8,632 nucleotides of DNA from Chitinophagaceae bacterium (GTDB lineage Bacteria > Bacteroidota > Bacteroidia > Chitinophagales > Chitinophagaceae), in NCBI GenBank assembly GCA_947472635.1, contig CANJDY010000100.1:1-8632 (forward strand), written 5' to 3'. How positions within the stretch are numbered: the stretch's first letter is position 1; each line of letters starts with the position of its first letter. Below, in pieces: positions 1 through 6,551 of the stretch. Position numbers and translations under genes: made by a program. The notes beneath the pieces were generated by a model. The model was not told where the DNA came from. It saw only the letters and a program-made list of their open reading frames with translations, and ran no database searches.

Positions 1-1703
1 ATAGTATGTTTAAAAGGTGTAAACCCAGTAAGATATGCGCTAGGGGCATCTAATGGCGGGAGTGCTCCACGCAAATGAAATGCCTTGTGTTCAATTCTTC
101 CTGGACCGAAATGAATGGTATCTTTTCCTTGTGTATAACTTCCAAAGGTATCTTTTATTAAAAAATTATTTACACTAGCAGTCTGTGGCTGCAACCCAGC
201 AAAAACTCCCCCTTTTCTAAAAGCTAGCTCAACGGTTACAGGAACGCCTTCAGTACCCCTTATATCGATATCTACACTTAAACCAGTAGCCGTTTCAGTT
301 ATCCGTATGATTGACTCTAACTGTTGTATTTCACTTTTTGGTCGATTAGTTTTGGGCATTTTACTTAAATCTCCTGTTGGGTCAATGCCTTCTTTTGGAT
401 AAGGTTGATAATAAACACCTTCAATTTTATTGTACAATTCCCATGCATCTCCATTTTTATTTATTTTGGAAGATTGAAATTGACCTTTACCAAAAAAAGA
501 AGCGGCAACTCGCATACCCTGTAAAACTGCATCCCCTTTGTGAAAAGTCAGCCAAGCTGCATTATTCGACAATATAGTAGCATCCCAATGATTTCGTCTA
601 ATTCTAGCCACACCAGACAAGGGAAAGGCTTTTGCATAGCTTACAGGCACAGGCAAATTATTGGGTAATTCGTTCCAAAGAAAACTGTTTTCAAGAAAAT
701 TATCCAGGCTGCCAAGCAAATTCGAAAAACCCCTTTTTTCAATTTGTTTGCACATAGTGGCATATTCTCCATTTTTATCTAATAGCGCCAAATATCGATA
801 AGAATAATAATAACCATCCATTGAGCCAATGGTTCCCTTATCTTGACGATTGGAAGCTTCGGTCACTACTTCCCCATTTGGATGTACATAGTACATAGTC
901 ATGTTAAGATTTTTTCTTACATATTCCAGTATCTCAGGCTTGTTAAAATTGTTGGCAATAATGATCAAAAGACGGTCAACCATTGGCGTATACCCTCCCG
1001 TACTTTTTTCAGTGTACTGTCCCTCTGCATCAAGGTCAATATGTTCACCCAGCCACTGGTTAGCGCGGTTCACATATCTTTCGTTGGGCCATAATTTATT
1101 TAACTTTGATAGGGCTGCAGATACCACCCAGCGATGATTGGGCGTATGAATACCGCCTGAAATGAGTGCCTCACCCGCATTTTTCAAGTAAGTGGAAAGC
1201 TTGGCAATAACTTTAGCAGAAATATCGGAAGGTAAAGTTTTTATAAAAACAAAAGCAGTGGTTAATTTTTCTACACTGAACCCTGTATCTGGAGTAGAAT
1301 GAAAATTCGTTCCCAATAAATCGATGGTGCCATCTTTATGTTGGATATTTAATAAATACTGGATAGCATTGTCAACAGATCTTAACAAGTCAACAGATCT
1401 GTAAAAAACAGATTCAGGACAGGATACTGCGCAAGCAGCATTGGATATGAACCCAGCGGTACCTTGAGGGCTCGGCAGTTCTTCCCAGTCTAAAAAGCAA
1501 CCAAATGAAGCAAGCGTGGGATCAATAATCTGCTGTTTTTTCTGTGACTCGACATTTGCATCATTAAGATGGATAAGCTCAATAAGCCAACTAGGTTTAA
1601 CAGGGGCAAATCGATTACTAATACGACTAATGGAGCCCAAACTTAGCATAGGTAAAGCTCCCATTGTTGTTACGCCCAGTGTTACAAATTTCCTTCTTTT
1701 CAT
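1..1703 (-). CDS. Tat-exported alpha/alpha-toroid + beta-sandwich putative polysaccharide lyase/hydrolase (3' end beyond window)
   Basis: The reading frame starts at ATG 1703-1701 and stays open for 567 codons to the left edge, so the C-terminus is missing. The N-terminus MKRRKFVTLG has twin arginines followed by K-F-V and then a hydrophobic stretch (about residues 9-23), which resembles a Tat signal; a Sec signal is the alternative. Residues about 40-340 look alpha-helical, with toroid-like segments: QHKDGTIDLLGTNFHS (121-136), HTPNHRW (186-192), YYVHPNGEVVTEASNRQD (271-288) and MDGYYYSYRYLALLD (295-309). Residues about 365-567 are strand-rich, as in the beta-sandwich of heparinase II/III-like lyases. 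I do not recognise the exact family. Asn189/His190/Arg191 and Tyr298-300 are plausible active-site residues, but that is inference. The stop of the propeller gene lies 18 bp upstream, so it is the third gene of the GH105 operon. A lyase here would supply unsaturated uronides to GH105. An alpha/alpha-barrel glycoside hydrolase is an equally possible reading. Confidence 0.82.
   Translation of the reverse strand, partial: MKRRKFVTLGVTTMGALPMLSLGSISRISNRFAPVKPSWLIELIHLNDANVESQKKQQIIDPTLASFGCFLDWEELPSPQGTAGFISNAACAVSCPESVFYRSVDLLRSVDNAIQYLLNIQHKDGTIDLLGTNFHSTPDTGFSVEKLTTAFVFIKTLPSDISAKVIAKLSTYLKNAGEALISGGIHTPNHRWVVSAALSKLNKLWPNERYVNRANQWLGEHIDLDAEGQYTEKSTGGYTPMVDRLLIIIANNFNKPEILEYVRKNLNMTMYYVHPNGEVVTEASNRQDKGTIGSMDGYYYSYRYLALLDKNGEYATMCKQIEKRGFSNLLGSLDNFLENSFLWNELPNNLPVPVSYAKAFPLSGVARIRRNHWDATILSNNAAWLTFHKGDAVLQGMRVAASFFGKGQFQSSKINKNGDAWELYNKIEGVYYQPYPKEGIDPTGDLSKMPKTNRPKSEIQQLESIIRITETATGLSVDIDIRGTEGVPVTVELAFRKGGVFAGLQPQTASVNNFLIKDTFGSYTQGKDTIHFGPGRIEHKAFHLRGALPPLDAPSAYLTGFTPFKHT
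1371..1406. repeat. 18-bp near-tandem in-frame duplication
   Basis: GTCAACAGATCT occurs at 1371-1382 and again at 1389-1400, a period of 18 bp. Extending both copies to 18 bp gives about 15 of 18 matching positions. On the coding strand this produces RSVDLL followed by RSVDNA (residues 102-113) in the toroid-type protein. The duplication is in frame and does not interrupt the gene. It looks like a small slippage or duplication event, or chance repetition at a helix. Confidence 0.6.
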
Positions 1704-1721
1704 TTGTGTAATATATGATAA

Positions 1722-2798
1722 TTATTTTTTTAAGTCTTTAGAGGTAGCCAAGGCTATAACCCTACCAGATTTCCCAACAGCATTATAAAAATGATATACA
1801 ATTCCCTTCCATTTTATTACCCAGGGTTTATGGGCGTATTTTTCGTCATATGATTCAGAGGAGGAAACCAAATCTACTCCCTTCCAATCTGTCCAATTCA
1901 CTAAATCATAGGAACAAGCAAATCTTTCAAAAGCACCTGGTTTCCAAAAAGCACCAAAATAAAACATTACATACAATTGATTAATTTTAGCAATTTGAGC
2001 ATCGCCGCAAATACCTTTATATTTTGTTATAACTGGATTTTTGCTAACTCTTTTCCAAGAAAGCATATCATCGGATACTGCTATGCCAATACTTTCATAT
2101 TTGGCCGTATCACCTTTGGCATTGTAATACATTACAAAAGGGTGTTGCGTTAATTGTTGCTTATCCCTAATTACTAAACTTTTATAAATGGTTTTGTTAT
2201 CGAACCAACTTGCATTTGAATCGGTCGGCAGCAAAATTGGAGCAGTCGTTGTAGTCCATTCGGTAACTTTAGTAAGCGAAGTGTTCGTTGCCATTCCCAC
2301 CCCTAACACCCCAGCTTCATATCCAATTGACTTTCCCCCTAAGTAAGACATCCAATATTTGTTATTAAATTTCTCTACTCCATAACTACCTCCCCAAGTA
2401 ATATCAACCAACGACATATAACCTGCTTTTTGATTGGCATCCCAAGTGGAAGGAGAAAAAGATAGGATTTTTCCGATAGATTTCCAATTCAACAAATCAT
2501 CACTTTTGGCCATCCAGGTTTCATACCCTTTTCCGTCAAATACAATGTAGGACATATACCAAATCCCTTTTTCATTAAATATGGTAGGACTATCCATTAA
2601 TTTGGTTGAATCAGGATGCTTGAAAATAATTCCATATTTGAAAGGAGTCTTGATTTCATCATAAATTTTATCCATCAAAGCGCTGGATACTGCAACGGCT
2701 TTAACTGCTTTTACGTTGGAAGTTTTTTTATTTTGGGCAGTCGACAAAAACTGAAACAACAGCAAAACAAAGAGCGAAAATATTTTTAAAAAATTCAT
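1722..2798 (-). CDS. Secreted five-bladed beta-propeller glycosidase-like protein (GH43/GH117/GH130-type fold)
   Basis: This 358-residue protein begins with a Sec signal peptide (MNFLKIFSLFVLLLFQFLSTAQ) with probable cleavage after STA; no lipobox cysteine is seen. The mature part shows repeated blade signatures SDDLLNW (99-105), SDDMLSW (242-248) and SYDLVNW (296-302), typical of five-bladed propeller glycosidases, in which a substrate is compared with 'S.D L..W' blade ends. MDSPTIF (68-74) matches the first-blade Asp motif that carries the nucleophile or base in GH43/GH32-type enzymes. Asp132 (SLVDITWGG), Glu161 (GYEAGVLG) and Asp266 (CGDAQI) are candidates for the other acidic catalytic residues. 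The family within the propeller superfamily, and hence the sugar removed, cannot be fixed by eye. It lies 27 bp after the GH105 gene and 18 bp before the toroid gene, so all three are probably co-transcribed and act in the periplasm or outside the cell. The start is set by the signal peptide. Confidence 0.78.
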   Translation of the reverse strand: MNFLKIFSLFVLLLFQFLSTAQNKKTSNVKAVKAVAVSSALMDKIYDEIKTPFKYGIIFKHPDSTKLMDSPTIFNEKGIWYMSYIVFDGKGYETWMAKSDDLLNWKSIGKILSFSPSTWDANQKAGYMSLVDITWGGSYGVEKFNNKYWMSYLGGKSIGYEAGVLGVGMATNTSLTKVTEWTTTTAPILLPTDSNASWFDNKTIYKSLVIRDKQQLTQHPFVMYYNAKGDTAKYESIGIAVSDDMLSWKRVSKNPVITKYKGICGDAQIAKINQLYVMFYFGAFWKPGAFERFACSYDLVNWTDWKGVDLVSSSESYDEKYAHKPWVIKWKGIVYHFYNAVGKSGRVIALATSKDLKK

Positions 2799-2825
2799 GA
2801 TTAAAATATTACATACAAGATTGTA

Positions 2826-3974
2826 TTACCTATTGGAAAGTATATCATATTCGATACCAAACATTATGAATGAGCCTATTCCAAATCCTGTACCAGTTGA
2901 TATTTTACGATGATAGTAATAATTTTTATCTCCGATGCAAGTACCGCCACAAACATTGGAAGGTAACAGGTATTTATCAGCGAATTTTATGGTACTATTT
3001 TTTCTTAAACCATTGTAAGCAAGGTCAATGATTGGCTGATAAGTATTCCTTTGCAACACCTTCATTTGTATACCCATTGCCATAGCATAAGAAAACATGG
3101 CAGTACAAGAACTTTCCTGAAAATTCAAGGAATCACTTGGATATTTAAGCAGCTGATACCAATGTCCGGTTGTTTTATTTTGCAAACCAGGCAGTGGCCG
3201 AAGTAGGTTTATAAATTCCTTTTCAATAGGTTTCCAGTAGGGTGATTTTTTTGGAATCGTTTTCAAAGCATCTGCCAGAGCCATGGTTATCCATCCATTG
3301 GCCCTACCCCAGCACTCACTGCTTTGGCGCGTTATTGAATTGGGCCAGCCAACCATACTACATTTATCATCATAATTTTCGTTGTCCGCATCCCAGCCGT
3401 GTACCCAAAGACCTGATTTTATATCAACTAATTTTTCGCTATGAACCTTTACCTGTGCAAAAAAATCTGCTAAATATTTTTCCTCACCAGTTAAATGGTA
3501 CATTTCAAGCAAAAACATACTGATCATGTAAATGGTATCATCCCAAAACTCAACGGTTTCAACCCGATGGGATACGCCCCCATTGGAAGCTCTAGGAGTA
3601 CTGAGGTAGTCATTATAAATTTCCAAAGCTTTATCCCGATATTTTTTGTCTCCTGTAATCCTAGCTAGGAAAGCCATCCCTACACCTGAAGCTACCGCAT
3701 TAGGATGTTTGCCATTAGCAACAGTAAAAGAATGATCCATTGAAGTTTTTATATAAGCAAGGTATTTTTCCTTTTGAGCAGCTGGTTTGTAATTATAAAG
3801 ATGAATAAGTGAATTTAAAAATGTGGCTTGACCCCAATCCCATTTATAGTTTTCTGCAGGCATATACACTTCCCTTCCATATACATCTAATGAATCAACC
3901 CAATTTTGAGAAAATACAGAGAAACTAGAAAAAAAAAATAGGCAAGACACCACCAATTTTCTAAAAAAAATCAT
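2826..3974 (-). CDS. Unsaturated glucuronyl/rhamnogalacturonyl hydrolase, GH105 (GH88-related)
   Basis: This 382-residue protein has a signal peptide (residues 1-23, cleavage near SVFS-Q) followed by an (alpha/alpha)6 barrel. Family features in order are KWDWGQAT (44-51), VEFWDDTIYM (141-150) with the catalytic Asp at 145/146, VHGWD (191-195) with the conserved His192, WGRANGW (222-228), which matches the GH105-type W.R.NGW signature, HWYQLL (271-276) and ESSCTAMFSYAMA (287-299). GH105 enzymes hydrate the double bond of 4,5-unsaturated uronic acids left at non-reducing ends by polysaccharide lyases, releasing the sugar. Its presence implies that a lyase acts upstream; the toroid gene two positions downstream is the local candidate. 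It is the first gene after the 211-bp control region and so probably leads a three-gene operon. The coding region for the signal peptide contains A-runs of 10 (3929-3938) and 8 bases, read as Phe codons. The acceptor sugar (rhamnose, galactose or other) is not determinable. Confidence 0.9.
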   Translation of the reverse strand: MIFFRKLVVSCLFFFSSFSVFSQNWVDSLDVYGREVYMPAENYKWDWGQATFLNSLIHLYNYKPAAQKEKYLAYIKTSMDHSFTVANGKHPNAVASGVGMAFLARITGDKKYRDKALEIYNDYLSTPRASNGGVSHRVETVEFWDDTIYMISMFLLEMYHLTGEEKYLADFFAQVKVHSEKLVDIKSGLWVHGWDADNENYDDKCSMVGWPNSITRQSSECWGRANGWITMALADALKTIPKKSPYWKPIEKEFINLLRPLPGLQNKTTGHWYQLLKYPSDSLNFQESSCTAMFSYAMAMGIQMKVLQRNTYQPIIDLAYNGLRKNSTIKFADKYLLPSNVCGGTCIGDKNYYYHRKISTGTGFGIGSFIMFGIEYDILSNR

Positions 3975-4043
3975 AAAAAGTTAATAGTTATCCTCAATCA
4001 TAATTTTAAAGAGGGGTTAGCAATTTCAATCTTTGTTAATGTA

Positions 4044-4051
4044 TAAAGTTA
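4044..4051 (-). promoter_or_regulatory. Candidate Bacteroidota -7 element for the GH105 operon
   Basis: On the minus strand the octamer TAACTTTA matches 7 of 8 positions of the Bacteroidota -7 consensus TAnnTTTG. It lies about 70 bp upstream of the GH105 start. No good TTTG -33 box is present about 20 bp further upstream; that space is occupied by the nearer palindrome. This fits an activated or repressible promoter but could also be chance in AT-rich DNA. Confidence 0.35.
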
Positions 4052-4052
4052 G

Positions 4053-4074
4053 GTTAATAAAACGTTTTAGTAAC
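4053..4074. promoter_or_regulatory. 22-bp palindrome, probable LacI-type operator (proximal)
   Basis: The core TAAAACGTTTTA (4058-4069) is a perfect 12-bp palindrome. It is flanked by GTTA (4053-4056) and TAAC (4071-4074), so 10 of 11 base pairs are symmetric; only 4057/4070 mismatch. A CG centre with AAA/TTT arms is typical of LacI/CcpA-family operators, which often control carbohydrate loci. It sits directly upstream of the candidate -7 element and would overlap the -33 region, a position suited to repression. The regulator is not encoded in the window. Confidence 0.6.
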
Positions 4075-4102
4075 TATTGAAATTAGGCAACTTTTGATTT
4101 TT

Positions 4103-4120
4103 TACGAAAACGATTTCGTA
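4103..4120. promoter_or_regulatory. 18-bp palindrome, probable LacI-type operator (distal)
   Basis: Arms TACGAAA (4103-4109) and TTTCGTA (4114-4120) are exact inverted repeats around ACGA. The central ten bases AAAACGATTT resemble LacI-family sites and the core of the proximal palindrome. The two centres are exactly 48 bp apart. It is not followed by a T-run on either strand, which argues against a terminator hairpin. The outer arm bases differ from the proximal site, so the two might bind different proteins. Confidence 0.6.
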
Positions 4121-4185
4121 GTAGCTCGTTGTGCATCAAGAATAGTAAAATCAGCTAATTATATATATTTAAAAGTATTTTAATA

Positions 4186-6528
4186 TCATTTTCTAACTCC
4201 CCAAGAATTCATTTTATCAGCCTTTATTGGCAAGTCTTTTATTTCGAATGAATCAGGTTGTGCCCCCGTAAAAATAACAACCTCCTCCCCTTTTTGTAGG
4301 CTTAGTTCAATTAGGCCATTTTGTTGTTTCAAATTGGTGGAAGGTGAACCAACTACCTTAATCAAACCTTGTAAATCGGTTTGAATGATGCAGGGAGCTC
4401 CGGCCAAACTTTTTATATGAATAAATTGAGTTTTACCCTCTTTTCTAACAGCACTTACCAGAAAGGCTCCTTCAGTTCTCAGGTTGTAAAAACTGGCATT
4501 TTTCCAAGCTGCGGGAATAGCAGGGAATACATGAATGATACCTCCCCAGCTTTGGATCAGCATATCCAACATCGCTCTGGAGGAAGAAATTGGCGATTCA
4601 AAAGTTGGATTTTCTCGCTCACTATAAAAAGTGTTTTTGGTAGCAGAGGGTACTCTGCCAGATCCTGGTTTACTGCCAAATCTGGGTAATATTTCTAATG
4701 ATCGATTCAGCCATTTCAAACTACTATCCCCATTGCCAATAGCAGCCCATAAAGAAGCTGCTCCTGAAAATTTATAAATACAATTGTCACCGTCCAAATC
4801 GGTAAAATGTTGAATAGATTTTTTCATCAATGGCAACCTACTGGGCTCATTGTCTATATTCATATCATATAAAGGGAATATTGAAAAAAGATGACTGTAA
4901 TGCCGATGAGGTTTTGCAAACGGCAAACCTTTCCCCACCATAATTCCGTTTTCATCGATATTATAATCCGCCATTTTAGACAATGTCAATTTCCATTTAG
5001 GCAAAAGTGTATCTTGGATTTTCAAATGCTCAGCGGTTGTAATCAGAGTTTTGAAACCCCAACGAGCTAGTGCTATATTAAGACTAGTTTCTTTGGCATT
5101 GCCATATTCATCTGAATAGGTAAATGGAATATGGTATAATCCATCCTCACCGAGTTGAAGAATTCTAAGGTACACATTAAAGGCACGACGCAAAAGAGGA
5201 TAAATACTATCTCTCAAATGGATATCATCCATGCTGCGCCGATTGTGGAGGTAATACATTTGCATTAACCAGGGAAGTACAATGATATTTAGTCCTTTGT
5301 CATTATTCGGATCAGCGGACAAAAAAATTGGATTATAAAGGTCATCATACCCAACAGGATTGGTAATACCTGCACAATCATTTTGAAACTCCTTGGGTAC
5401 ATTGGATATCAGCTGGTCTTTATGTCTTTCCAATAATTGATATAGATTATTTTCTAGATCCAAATGATTGGTAATGCCTAATGTGTAATAGGTAAGCTGA
5501 ACATTCAAATTCATCCAAAGCAAAGGCCAGGCAGTGGGTTTAAACCAAGGGCCCAGCAAATCAATAACTGGTCTATTGGGATGGGTAGCACTGGCTAATT
5601 TATATAATTGAATCCAATAAAAACTTTCTAAATGTGCATCGGGAATACTAATAAAACTAGCGGGATAATACTGATGCCACCATTGACGATGAGCAAGTTC
5701 CATCAACGGCATTGATTTTTGCTGACCAGTTGTAATCGTTTCTACTGCATCCATTGCAGAGCCTGCTGCAGGCTTTCTATATTTACCCCAACGATTAGCA
5801 ACTGTAACCAAAACAGTTCTTGACCCATCCGATTTTTTTGTATCAGACCAGGCTGTAGCGTAGTCATCACCCATTAACAATGGTTGGGTAACAACTTCAA
5901 TGTTATTAACTACTTCCTTTTTGAAAACCGGATTTTGCTGATAGGCTACATTGAGTTCTAAGCCCATGGCTCGTTTGGCAATATACCGAGCACTTTGTGC
6001 CAACTGTGGTCGAAATGAAAATTTTGCCTGCTGTTCTTTTCCTGTCGTTGTCATAGTAACCACAATGAGTTCTTCAGCTGAGGGAACAAAACATCTAAAT
6101 GAAATCGTACCCTCCGTTGTGGTTAGCTCTCCCCTAATTTCTGCATTCCAAAGATCATTACGCAGTTTCACATGGGTAATCACTCCGAGCGGTTTTAGTA
6201 ATAATTGACCAATTGGCAATCGACTCGTTTCATATGCACTCGGTGAAGCAGTTCTGTGATCGTATACATCAGTTCTGCCAATTTCAAACCGCAGGGTATT
6301 AGAGTCAAGTTCATCCTTGAATAAAATCGTTCCTAGTAATCCATTGCCTACAAATGCACCTTCAAAATAATCTTTAGGAACTTCATCCCAGATTAGATCG
6401 TGCTTAGCCAAATACTTCGCCCAATTTATAGTCAATTTTACTGAGGGTTTGACCAATTTGTTTTGAGCTATTACAAAGCCATTCATAGCTATTAAAAAAA
6501 CAACTAAATGGTAGACAATTCTTTTCAT
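4186..6528 (-). CDS. Secreted divergent GH95-like glycoside hydrolase with substituted active-site positions
   Basis: This 780-residue protein has a Sec signal peptide (residues 1-21, cleavage near FVIA-Q). The N-terminal domain carries FVGNGLLGTILFKDE (59-73), like the GNGxLGA segment that opens GH95 enzymes. The (alpha/alpha)6 barrel includes WMNLNVQLTYY (338-348), YSDEYG (471-476) and HRHYSHLFSIFPLYD (541-555). The C-terminal part, ESPISSSRAMLDMLIQS then IHVFPAIPAAWKN (644-677), aligns by eye with the GH95 segment DGNFGAAAAIAEMVMQS...INLLPALPKAWNE of the upstream neighbour. The Asn-x-Asn pair is kept (N340, N342) and a general-acid Glu is plausible (E474). The His two positions before the pair is replaced by Trp338, and the catalytic Asp by Glu644. 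The spacing from E474 to E644 (170 residues) equals that between the equivalent residues of the neighbour, supporting the alignment. It is probably an active enzyme on another alpha-linked sugar or linkage, though an impaired one is possible. It starts 23 bp after the GH95 gene, so they are likely co-transcribed. Confidence 0.8.
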   Translation of the reverse strand: MKRIVYHLVVFLIAMNGFVIAQNKLVKPSVKLTINWAKYLAKHDLIWDEVPKDYFEGAFVGNGLLGTILFKDELDSNTLRFEIGRTDVYDHRTASPSAYETSRLPIGQLLLKPLGVITHVKLRNDLWNAEIRGELTTTEGTISFRCFVPSAEELIVVTMTTTGKEQQAKFSFRPQLAQSARYIAKRAMGLELNVAYQQNPVFKKEVVNNIEVVTQPLLMGDDYATAWSDTKKSDGSRTVLVTVANRWGKYRKPAAGSAMDAVETITTGQQKSMPLMELAHRQWWHQYYPASFISIPDAHLESFYWIQLYKLASATHPNRPVIDLLGPWFKPTAWPLLWMNLNVQLTYYTLGITNHLDLENNLYQLLERHKDQLISNVPKEFQNDCAGITNPVGYDDLYNPIFLSADPNNDKGLNIIVLPWLMQMYYLHNRRSMDDIHLRDSIYPLLRRAFNVYLRILQLGEDGLYHIPFTYSDEYGNAKETSLNIALARWGFKTLITTAEHLKIQDTLLPKWKLTLSKMADYNIDENGIMVGKGLPFAKPHRHYSHLFSIFPLYDMNIDNEPSRLPLMKKSIQHFTDLDGDNCIYKFSGAASLWAAIGNGDSSLKWLNRSLEILPRFGSKPGSGRVPSATKNTFYSERENPTFESPISSSRAMLDMLIQSWGGIIHVFPAIPAAWKNASFYNLRTEGAFLVSAVRKEGKTQFIHIKSLAGAPCIIQTDLQGLIKVVGSPSTNLKQQNGLIELSLQKGEEVVIFTGAQPDSFEIKDLPIKADKMNSWGVRK

Positions 6529-6551
6529 GAACGACTTATTATCGAAAAATA

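Larger units (their letters stand above)
3975..4185. other. Intergenic control region between the GH95-like and GH105 genes
   Basis: This is the only gap over 30 bp in the window. It separates two co-directional genes and is very AT-rich. It contains the two CG-centred palindromes and the candidate -7 element listed separately. I see no GC-rich hairpin followed by a T-run after the GH95-like stop, so no intrinsic terminator can be called and read-through from the upstream pair remains possible. No small ORF with convincing coding character and no RNA gene is seen. Confidence 0.7.

Noticed and set aside
1516..1788. Plus-strand open frame of 90 codons, and other plus-strand frames at 377-577, 843-1137, 3242-3523, 4381-4689, 5951-6208 and 6658-6849
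   Set aside because: They lie antisense inside genes with clear family motifs or continuous coding, have low-quality composition and no recognisable domains; they are shadows.
2813..2826. ATACAA-GA-TTGTAT inverted repeat between the GH105 and propeller genes
   Set aside because: The 6-bp AT-rich arms with a 2-base centre cannot form a stable hairpin, and no T-run follows. It overlaps the GH105 stop region... likely chance in AT-rich DNA.
3929..3970. Runs of 10 and 8 A in the GH105 signal-peptide coding region as a frameshift or phase-variation site
   Set aside because: The frame is intact and the Phe-rich hydrophobic core is normal for a signal peptide in AT-rich DNA; nothing shows variation.
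4103..4120. Distal palindrome as an intrinsic terminator of the GH95-like gene
   Set aside because: The stem is short and AT-rich, and neither strand has a T-run directly after it; an operator fits better.
6529..6551. A separate promoter between the two GH95-type genes
   Set aside because: The 23-bp gap is too short to hold a complete promoter and shows no -7 match; co-transcription is simpler.
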